Assembly: GCF_000518885.1 (NCBI RefSeq)
Contig: NZ_JAEL01000058.1
Span: forward strand, 1 to 34,874
DNA: 34,874 bases
Direction: 5' to 3'
From: Bacillus sp. J33
Lineage (GTDB): Bacteria; Bacillota; Bacilli; Bacillales; Cytobacillaceae
The notes under the pieces are model-generated. The model worked only from the letters and a program-made list of their open reading frames with translations, was not told the DNA's origin and did no database searches. The position numbers were made by a program, and so were the translations under genes. This document shows positions 29,113 to 34,874 of the stretch, piece after piece (within the stretch, counting starts at the first letter, position 1; every line of letters starts with the position of its first letter).

Positions 29113-29270
29113 TAGACTCTGTTTAAGCTTACCGCTGCCTTCCAACGCGCCTTGACGTTCCGCGTCTGCTGGATCTCCCTTTGGGGAAATTACTCCCGCA
29201 GGACGCTATCTTCACAGCAAGAAGGATACGCGCTAGCATTTTCGCTGGATTAGCATCTTACGCTCAAATC
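29113..29270. repeat. Possible decayed copy of the Bacillaceae intergenic repeat
   Basis: GC-richer than its flanks, without genes. On the minus strand it starts TTGATTTGAGCG and contains TCCTGCGGGAGTA, both hallmarks of the family seen at 19232-19401, but the rest has drifted. No ribosome site or open frame supports a gene. Confidence 0.35.
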
Positions 29271-29295
29271 AATACCGTTCTTTTTAACACAGCAA

Positions 29296-29326
29296 AAAAA
29301 TAAAAGCCTTGCGCCAGCAAGACTTT
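29296..29326 (-). terminator. Terminator of spoIIR
   Basis: Stem AAAGTCTTGC/GCAAGGCTTTT (one bulge) begins in the stop codon of spoIIR and is followed by T-rich sequence on the minus strand. Confidence 0.65.
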
Positions 29327-30014
29327 ATCCGAAGATCTTCTCCCATATTTCTACTAAAAAGAATTTAACCTCAACTGGTTTTTCATCCTCTTCTGCATAT
29401 ACAGGGGGTGTCTCTTCCTTGGATTCTTTTTTTGTTTCTTTGCCGGCAGCGACCTTTTCCTCCGCTTTTACCTCTCCCTTTTTGTCTCCCTCTTCAAAGC
29501 CTTCACTTACAGCCACTCCATTTGAAAAATCAAGAAAGCATAGGGGCGGGAATAACACACACCACCAGTTCGCTCCTTTGCCTTCTCCCAATGTAATTAA
29601 AATGGCTTCATATTCGCCGGCAGGATATAAAAACTGGCCATATAACTTGGTAGGAAAACTTACTTTTCCAAAGTCCGTATTTACCTTCTGGTCAGATCCT
29701 TCTTCTGCAACTACTTCTTCGGCAATCTTTTGAATCTCAGGCAATCTTGACTTGATTAAATCACGGGCATCTTCTATAGATGTAAGCTCCTCAACCCATT
29801 CTGTAATTTCTTCGTTGACAGCGTCTCTTACTTTTCTCTTAAGTTCCTGGTCTTCCCCATTATCGCTGTTAGCAAGAATTCGAAGCCTGATTGCTTCATT
29901 TGGAATCACCATCGGCTCATCTGCCGTCACTTCTGTCTTGGGTATATATAAACTTAAAATGGTTCCTAAGGATAAAATAAGCACATATAATTTCACAATC
30001 GTTTTTGTTTTCAT
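29325..30014 (-). CDS. spoIIR: Stage II sporulation protein R
   Basis: 229-residue protein made in the forespore and exported to the intermembrane space, where it triggers SpoIIGA to process pro-sigma-E in the mother cell. An N-terminal signal or anchor (about 8-27) is followed by the conserved IRLRILANSDNGEDQELKRKVRDAV block and the WWCVLFPPLCFLDF block, in pieces. A charged Glu/Lys-rich stretch (about 172-212) before the end looks lineage-specific. Ribosome site is weak (GGAG very close to ATG). A sigma-F-like promoter lies at 30043-30072. Confidence 0.94.
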   Translation of the reverse strand: MKTKTIVKLYVLILSLGTILSLYIPKTEVTADEPMVIPNEAIRLRILANSDNGEDQELKRKVRDAVNEEITEWVEELTSIEDARDLIKSRLPEIQKIAEEVVAEEGSDQKVNTDFGKVSFPTKLYGQFLYPAGEYEAILITLGEGKGANWWCVLFPPLCFLDFSNGVAVSEGFEEGDKKGEVKAEEKVAAGKETKKESKEETPPVYAEEDEKPVEVKFFLVEIWEKIFG

Positions 30015-30042
30015 CTCTCCGACACCATCCCTTCACTATCCT

Positions 30043-30072
30043 CAGTGTGGACAGGATGCCAGATTCTTAAAC
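30043..30072 (-). promoter_or_regulatory. Candidate sigma-F promoter of spoIIR
   Basis: Minus strand GTTTA (30068-30072), 15 bases, GTCCACACTG (30043-30052). Compared with GYWTA-N15-GGNNANNHTR only one position differs. spoIIR is a known sigma-F target, which supports the call. Confidence 0.5.
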
Positions 30073-30265
30073 TAGTAAAATCAAAAAAATTTCTCTAACT
30101 TTTGCTTATCTAACAACCTATAAAAAATGACAGGATTGGAGTGGTGCCCAGATACCCTTGCATATCGCATGCCAGTCTCAGAGAAAATTTCCTCACAAAT
30201 GCAGACTTTGATCCTAATGAATATTTTGGCGTTTACCCAAAGAAAAATGGATAGGGTAATCATTA

Positions 30266-30298
30266 TAAAAAAAGGCCATCGACTTTGTCGATAGCCTG
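30266..30298 (-). terminator. Terminator of the prfA-prmC operon
   Basis: An 11-bp stem with one mismatch (30273-30283/30287-30297), followed on the minus strand by seven T. Confidence 0.8.
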
Positions 30299-30319
30299 AA
30301 GCCGCTCCTGGGCTGTCTT

Positions 30320-31189
30320 TTACCTCAGTTCTGCAAACACCATCCGGTCTTTGCCGTTGATGTCATATACGGTTTCTGCCCTGGCTTCCGGAAAATGATC
30401 CTGTAAAAGACCTGATACAGCTTCGCTTTGGCCGGCTCCTACTTCAAAGCCGATTAAAGCCCGCTGCTTGAGGACCGCCGGCAGCTCCTCCATAAAGCGC
30501 CTGTATAGATCCAATCCGTCTTCGCCAGCAAATAAGGCACGGTGCGGTTCATGTTTGGTGACGACATCAGACATCCACTCAGCGTCCCTTTCTGGTATAT
30601 AAGGGGGATTTGATAAGATAATATCAAATTTCTTTTTCTGGGCCATAAGCGGCTGGAGAAGGTCTCCCTGCAAGAATTCAATTTCCGCTCCATTCTGCAC
30701 TGCATTTTTCTTTGCCAGTTCCAGTGTCGGACCATATATATCTGTAGCGGTTACATGCAATTCCGGCATTTCAAGTTTCATAGTGACTGCAATAGCTCCG
30801 CTGCCGGTGCCGATATCCGCCATTTTTAGTCCATCTGCATTGCCAAATAGTTTTGGTATTCTTTGCAAGGCGTTATATACCAGCTCTTCTGTTTCAGGCC
30901 TGGGAATCAGCACATCCTCATTTACTTTGAACGTTCGCCCATAAAACTCCTCAAATCCGATAATATACTGCACAGGCTGCCCTGCTGCGTGGGCATGTAC
31001 AGCCTTCTGAAAAGCCTCAAGGATCCCGGGCTGCACATCTTCCCGCAAATGGGCCAAAAAACTGGCTCTATCCATCTGCATAAAGTGCTGCAATAATAAC
31101 TCGCCGGCATTTTCATCACGATCCGCCTTTTTTAAAAAAGAAGAAGCCCAGTTGAGGGCTTCATAGACTTTTATGGCTGGATTACTCAT
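30320..31189 (-). CDS. prmC: Release factor glutamine methyltransferase PrmC
   Basis: 289 residues. It methylates the Gln of the GGQ motif in RF1/RF2 using SAM. A helical N-terminal domain is followed by a class I methyltransferase with DIGTGSG at 125-131 and the catalytic NPPY at 194-197. The start is ATG 31187-31189, which overlaps the prfA stop by 8 bases; no strong ribosome site, so translation is probably coupled. The frame is open 13 codons further upstream, without support. Substrate gene prfA lies directly upstream in the same operon. Confidence 0.95.
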   Translation of the reverse strand: MSNPAIKVYEALNWASSFLKKADRDENAGELLLQHFMQMDRASFLAHLREDVQPGILEAFQKAVHAHAAGQPVQYIIGFEEFYGRTFKVNEDVLIPRPETEELVYNALQRIPKLFGNADGLKMADIGTGSGAIAVTMKLEMPELHVTATDIYGPTLELAKKNAVQNGAEIEFLQGDLLQPLMAQKKKFDIILSNPPYIPERDAEWMSDVVTKHEPHRALFAGEDGLDLYRRFMEELPAVLKQRALIGFEVGAGQSEAVSGLLQDHFPEARAETVYDINGKDRMVFAELR

Positions 31190-32261
31190 TGGATGCACTG
31201 TCCAGTTTTGCCGATTGCTCTTCAACAATCAGGGCATCAATAACTTCATCAAGCTTGCCTTGAAGAATTTGATCAAGCTTTTGGATTGTTAAGCCAATGC
31301 GGTGATCTGTTACGCGGTTTTGCGGGAAGTTGTATGTGCGGATTCGTTCAGAACGGTCCCCTGTACCTACCGCAGATTTTCGCTGCTGATCATATTCCGC
31401 CTGTGCTTCCTGCTGGAATTTATCGTACACGCGCGCGCGAAGTACCTTCATCGCTTTTTCCTTATTCTTGATCTGTGATTTTTCGTCCTGGCAGGATACA
31501 ACTGTACCTGTCGGCAAGTGCGTTAAACGTACGGCTGACATAGTGGTGTTAACGCTCTGTCCGCCCGGTCCGCTTGATGCGAATGTATCAACACGGATAT
31601 CTTTTTCATGAATTTCGATTTCCACTTCTTCTGCTTCAGGAAGAACGGCAACCGTTGCAGTTGAAGTGTGAATGCGTCCGCCGGATTCTGTTTCCGGGAC
31701 ACGCTGTACCCGGTGTGCGCCGTTTTCGAACTTAAGTTTTGAATAAGCGCCATTTCCGTTGATCATAAAGATTATTTCCTTATATCCGCCAACTCCAGTT
31801 GAGCTGGCTTCAATCACGTCGATCTTCCAGCCCTGCGCCTCGGCATAGCGGCTGTACATGCGGTATAAGTCCCCAGCAAATAAAGCAGCTTCGTCACCGC
31901 CGGCAGCACCGCGGATTTCCATAATAACGTTTTTGTCATCATTAGGGTCTTTAGGAATAAGAAGGATCTTCAGGCGTGCTTCAAGGTTCTCTTTACGTTC
32001 CTCAAGCTCTTCCAACTCTTCCTTTACCATTTCGCGCATTTCGGCATCAAGCTTTTCTTCCAGCATCGCACGCGCATCCTGGTATTGCTCTTTCACTTCT
32101 TTATATTCGCGGTATGTGTCCACAGTTTCCTGAATGTCAGACTGTTCCTTGGAATATTCACGCAGCTTTTTTGGATCATTAACAATTTCCGGATCGCTCA
32201 AAAGCTCATTTAACCTTTCATAACGGTCCTCTACAGATTGAAGACGATCAAACACAGCCAT
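31182..32261 (-). CDS. prfA: Peptide chain release factor 1
   Basis: 359 residues. It reads UAA and UAG stop codons and triggers peptide release. GGQ at 233-235 contacts the peptidyl-tRNA ester; the stop-reading tripeptide is PET at 189-191 in [14 protein letters not shown]. No in-frame interruption, so no RF2-like frameshift. ATG 32259-32261 follows a TGAGGTGA-type site. Confidence 0.97.
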   Translation of the reverse strand: MAVFDRLQSVEDRYERLNELLSDPEIVNDPKKLREYSKEQSDIQETVDTYREYKEVKEQYQDARAMLEEKLDAEMREMVKEELEELEERKENLEARLKILLIPKDPNDDKNVIMEIRGAAGGDEAALFAGDLYRMYSRYAEAQGWKIDVIEASSTGVGGYKEIIFMINGNGAYSKLKFENGAHRVQRVPETESGGRIHTSTATVAVLPEAEEVEIEIHEKDIRVDTFASSGPGGQSVNTTMSAVRLTHLPTGTVVSCQDEKSQIKNKEKAMKVLRARVYDKFQQEAQAEYDQQRKSAVGTGDRSERIRTYNFPQNRVTDHRIGLTIQKLDQILQGKLDEVIDALIVEEQSAKLDSASNE

Positions 32262-32435
32262 TCACCTCAATTTTTTATCCAATAACCGCAGGCGTCTGGC
32301 CAGCGGGATATATTTAAAATTACTTACATCTCAAACTCCATAACATTCTAATTATAGTATAGGTGATAGTTGCAGTCAAAACCAATTGTCATTCAGGGTA
32401 AGAGTTGATGAAGACTTAAATTTTCAGAAAAATCA

Positions 32436-32464
32436 TTGCTCTCTGTTGCGATATCCGATATATT
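32436..32464 (+). promoter_or_regulatory. Candidate promoter of the GntR gene, giving a leaderless mRNA
   Basis: TTGCTC (32436-32441), 17 bases, TATATT (32459-32464). The start ATG at 32471 is only 6 bases beyond the -10, so transcription would begin at or next to the start codon. Confidence 0.4.
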
Positions 32465-32470
32465 GGTTTT

Positions 32471-33130
32471 ATGAAAAATAAAAACATTACACCCATTAAA
32501 CGTTTGTCCCTCAGAGAAGAAGTTTATGAAACACTCAAGAAAAAAATTGTACAGCTTGATTTTGAACCAGGTGCACGCCTTCATGACAAGGAGCTTGCTG
32601 AAGATTTTGGTGTCAGCCGGACGCCGGTCAGGGAAGCTTTAAAGCGCCTGGAGGATGAAGGGCTTGTGGAGTCAACTCCAGGCTCTTCCACCCGTGTTTC
32701 ACCATTAAATGAAAAGGAGGCTAAACACGCTTTTACGGTAGTAGCTGCTTTGCAGGCCTTAGGTGCCAAGCTCGCAGTTCCCCAATTAAAAGAAAAAGAC
32801 CTCGGCTTGCTGGAATTAGCCAATAAAAAGCTGGAACTTGCCCTGAAACAGCAAGACATTATCGGCGCCATTAATGCCGATGAAGATTTCCACCAGATCT
32901 ATCTTCAGGCCGCAAATAATCCAGAGATTATCTCAGCTTTAGAAAGGATCATGCCAAAAATTCAGCGTCTGGAAATAGCCCAATTCGGATCTTTAAATGG
33001 CCATAAGTCTGTTGAACAGCATACAAGGATTATTCAAGTCACAAGGCAAAAAAATCAGGATTTAGCATCCAGGCTTGTAGAGGAAAACTGGCTGAGCCTT
33101 GGTGAGCTTTTAACAAGGAAAGGAAACTGA
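32471..33130 (+). CDS. GntR-family regulator (FCD/FadR subgroup)
   Basis: 219 residues. The winged helix at about 10-78 (LREEVYETLKKKI, ELAEDFGVSRTPVREALKRLEDEGLV) is the GntR signature; the helical FCD effector domain (about 85-210) keeps likely metal ligands such as the His in DEDFHQIY and in EQHTRII. No Shine-Dalgarno sequence precedes ATG 32471-32473. The transporter gene starts 11 bases after the stop, so this is probably the local regulator of an export unit. Effector unknown. Confidence 0.9.
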   Translation: MKNKNITPIKRLSLREEVYETLKKKIVQLDFEPGARLHDKELAEDFGVSRTPVREALKRLEDEGLVESTPGSSTRVSPLNEKEAKHAFTVVAALQALGAKLAVPQLKEKDLGLLELANKKLELALKQQDIIGAINADEDFHQIYLQAANNPEIISALERIMPKIQRLEIAQFGSLNGHKSVEQHTRIIQVTRQKNQDLASRLVEENWLSLGELLTRKGN

Positions 33131-33141
33131 GGTGATCTCGA

Positions 33142-34104
33142 ATGAAAGCAATTGTTTTAGGGGTGTTCTCGGCATTCTTCTTTGCATTTACGTTTGTATT
33201 GAACCGTGCCATGGAAATGGATGGCGGCAGCTGGCTTTGGAGCGCTTCACTGCGCTATTTTTTCATGATTCCCCTCCTCGCAGCCATTGTGGCTTTTAGA
33301 GGGAATTTGCGGCCTCTCTTTGCAGAAATGAAAAAAGCTCCATCCCAATGGCTATTATGGAGCTTTGTTGGCTTTGGTTTATTTTATGCGCCTTTATGCT
33401 TTGCCGCTGCCTATGGGCCTGGTTGGCTGATTGCCGGAACCTGGCAAATAACTATTATATCCGGTTCTCTGCTGGCTCCGCTATTTTTCGTTTCTTATCA
33501 TTCAGGAAATGGCACCGTTAGGATTAGAGGAAAAATTCCTTTTCGCGGGTTAATGATGAGCATAATTATTTTGCTCGGGATTGCAGTTATGCAATGGGAA
33601 CACGCCTCTTCCATCTCCTGGCGCGATACCCTGCTGGTAGTGATTCCATTAATTATAGCGTCTTTCGCCTATCCATTAGGCAACCGCAAAATGATGGATG
33701 TCTGTGAAAATCGCCTTGATGCCTACCAGCGCGTACTGGGGATGACCATTGCAAGCCTTCCCTTCTGGCTGATTCTTTCCTTTATTGCTCTAGCTGCAAG
33801 CGGAGTGCCAAGCTCAGGCCAAGTCGTTCAATCCGGTTTAGTTGCCCTTTTTTCCGGCGTCTTTGCTACAGTGCTATTTTTTGCTGCAACTGATCTCGTT
33901 CGGGGCAATATGCAAAAATTAGGTGCAGTAGAAGCCACTCAATCTCTCGAGGTTCTTTTTGCAGCAGCCGGTGAAGTGGTTCTCCTGTCTAGCCCGCTGC
34001 CTTCTGGAATCTCTTTAACCGGTATGGCTCTCGTAATTGCCGGAATGGTGCTTCACAGTTATGTCACATCCAATAAAGTCATTTTAAAAAGAAAAGCTGC
34101 GTAA
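33142..34104 (+). CDS. DMT-superfamily transporter (multidrug resistance efflux type)
   Basis: 320 residues with about ten membrane helices in two related halves, as in EamA/EmrE-like DMT transporters; the sequence resembles the putative multidrug resistance efflux family (PF13536 type). GAGGTGAT lies 5 bases ahead of ATG 33142-33144. It forms a two-gene unit with the GntR regulator and ends at a strong terminator. Substrate cannot be told from sequence. Confidence 0.85.
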   Translation: MKAIVLGVFSAFFFAFTFVLNRAMEMDGGSWLWSASLRYFFMIPLLAAIVAFRGNLRPLFAEMKKAPSQWLLWSFVGFGLFYAPLCFAAAYGPGWLIAGTWQITIISGSLLAPLFFVSYHSGNGTVRIRGKIPFRGLMMSIIILLGIAVMQWEHASSISWRDTLLVVIPLIIASFAYPLGNRKMMDVCENRLDAYQRVLGMTIASLPFWLILSFIALAASGVPSSGQVVQSGLVALFSGVFATVLFFAATDLVRGNMQKLGAVEATQSLEVLFAAAGEVVLLSSPLPSGISLTGMALVIAGMVLHSYVTSNKVILKRKAA

Positions 34105-34136
34105 AAAAATGCCCTGTATAAAGCAGGGCATTTTAC
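34103..34136. terminator. Shared terminator between DMT transporter and lipoprotein gene
   Basis: An 11-bp stem AAAATGCCCTG/CAGGGCATTTT (34106-34116/34124-34134) with T-runs on both strands; it begins at the stop codon of the lipoprotein gene, so it serves both convergent genes. Confidence 0.85.
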
Positions 34137-34573
34137 GTACGGTCTTCCTGGACTTTAACCTCAATATGGTAACGAGGCAGGGCTTTTATAAGCAATCTAT
34201 GCAATTGAGCTTCAGCATCCATTTTTTCCTCATGGGTCATCATGCCTTTTCGATAAGCCGTTACCCACATATCCTCGCCATTTACCCAAATCGCACCAGG
34301 GCGATAGCCTTCGTTAGCATCAATCACTCTGCGGGCTTGGTTGATATCATCCTGGTTGTCCAGACGTTTGCCATCAAAATTAATAAAGTTAGGGTTCTGG
34401 TCGCCGCTGAATGTACGATCCAGCGTATCATTGTCTTCTGTGCGGTCCAGATCATTGTTTATAAATGATGTGCCATCCCTGGTCTCTTGGCTGTAGAGAT
34501 TCTCTGTCCCTTGATTTTGGGCGCAGCCAGCCATAAATACGAGCATAAGAAGGAAAACACTAAGTTTTTTCAT
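34133..34573 (-). CDS. Lipoprotein, YhcN/YlaJ-like sporulation family
   Basis: 146 residues. The signal peptide ends in the lipobox FMAGC with Cys17 as lipid site (Met at -3 is somewhat unusual). A polar Asn/Asp/Thr-rich linker (about 20-75) precedes a C-terminal domain with RVIDANEGYRPGAIWVNGEDMWVTAYRKG, in pieces, which resembles the YhcN/YlaJ spore lipoprotein domain. Membrane-anchored on the outer face of the membrane, possibly in the spore. The start ATG 34571-34573 has a perfect AAGGAGGTG; the three upstream codons lie in that site. The ribosome site is part of a hairpin. Confidence 0.8.
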   Translation of the reverse strand: MKKLSVFLLMLVFMAGCAQNQGTENLYSQETRDGTSFINNDLDRTEDNDTLDRTFSGDQNPNFINFDGKRLDNQDDINQARRVIDANEGYRPGAIWVNGEDMWVTAYRKGMMTHEEKMDAEAQLHRLLIKALPRYHIEVKVQEDRT

Positions 34574-34581
34574 TGCTAGCA

Positions 34582-34614
34582 CCTCCTTTTTATAGCATGT
34601 CCGCTATAAGGAGG
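34582..34614 (-). promoter_or_regulatory. Hairpin covering the ribosome site of the lipoprotein gene
   Basis: In the mRNA CCTCCT (34609-34614) pairs with AGGAGG (34582-34587) and TATAGC (34603-34608) pairs with GCTATA (34591-34596), leaving a 3-base bulge and a 6-base loop. The Shine-Dalgarno is thus fully paired. Confidence 0.55.
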
Positions 34615-34659
34615 AATGTGCGAACCAAATTAAGGGAAATTGGCGGTACGACACTTTAT

Positions 34660-34874
34660 TATGGCGTTATTTTGGAGACTCTCCTTTTTTCGGGTGTCAT
34701 GACCTCTTCATGAAGACCTTTTTTCCGAGGCTCTCTCTTTTTTGGGCGTTATGAAGACTTCATGAGGACGTTTTTTCCGATCCTATCCCATTTTCGGGCG
34801 TTATGTAGACTTTATGAAGACCTTTTTTCCCTTTTTCGGGCGTTATGAAGACTTCATGAAGACCTTTTTTCCGA
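34660..34874. repeat. Tandem repeat of about 52 bp running off the right edge
   Basis: Four copies of a unit with GGGCGTTATGAAGACTTCAT and GACCTTTTTTCCGA begin at about 34692, 34744, 34796 and 34838 (spacing 52, 52, 42), and a decayed one lies before them. ATGAAG-A-CTTCAT inside each unit is an inverted repeat. No gene is present from 34615 to the end. Confidence 0.75.

Noticed and set aside
30081-30263. 60-codon open frame upstream of spoIIR on the minus strand
   Set aside because: No ribosome site, overlaps the prmC terminator zone, and no recognisable protein pattern.

Overview
The window looks like chromosomal DNA from an endospore-forming, neutrophilic member of the Bacillaceae. It has low G+C, strong AAGGAGG-type ribosome binding sites, and the backbone order atp operon / upp-glyA / ywlG-rpiB / ywlE / mntP / ywlC-ywlB / spoIIR-prmC-prfA, which matches the ywk/ywl region of Bacillus. 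A complete-looking NDH-1 (nuo) operon start downstream of the atp operon resembles the B. cereus or Cytobacillus/Mesobacillus type, since B. subtilis lacks nuo. The species cannot be fixed from sequence reading alone. Nearly all core genes lie on the minus strand, so transcription runs right to left. The few plus-strand genes (LysM/3D protein, a 61-aa protein, an XRE regulator, and a GntR regulator with its transporter) are accessory.

Layout from left to right. 1-1203: start of the nuo operon (nuoC cut by the edge, nuoB, nuoA) with a strong sigma-A promoter. 1200-4440: accessory stretch with a heavily folded element, short repeats, a LysM-3D wall protein and three small unknown proteins. 4442-5608: a monocistronic ftsZ away from any division-gene cluster. 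5945-13333: the whole ATP synthase operon atpZ-I-B-E-F-H-A-G-D-C, with folded spacers and one inserted intergenic repeat. 13637-18400: accessory block with a Vpr-like S8 protease, an XRE regulator, a small membrane protein, a structured intergenic element and a MerR-like/coiled-coil protein. 18486-20748: upp and glyA. 20970-22491: an ECF sigma/anti-sigma pair. 22658-28408: ywlG, rpiB, a chemoreceptor, ywlE, mntP, ywlC and ywlB, with a DnaA-box cluster between ywlC and ywlB. 28587-32261: a GsiB-like repeat protein, spoIIR, prmC and prfA. 32471-34573: GntR regulator plus DMT transporter, and a YhcN/YlaJ-like lipoprotein. 34640-end: a tandem repeat running off the window.

Functionally, nuo and atp genes build the proton circuit (complex I and F1Fo). 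upp, glyA, rpiB, prmC, prfA and ywlC serve nucleotide, one-carbon, pentose and translation needs. spoIIR links the region to sporulation, and ywlE/GsiB/ECF sigma to stress. No tRNA, rRNA, CRISPR array, phage or complete insertion sequence was seen. The most unusual signals are the DnaA-box cluster, the orphan ftsZ, the folded element flanked by TGTCGACAC, a 20-base motif shared by the MerR-like gene's upstream region and the ftsZ flank, repeat arrays sharing one consensus at two distant loci, and two hairpins that cover ribosome binding sites.
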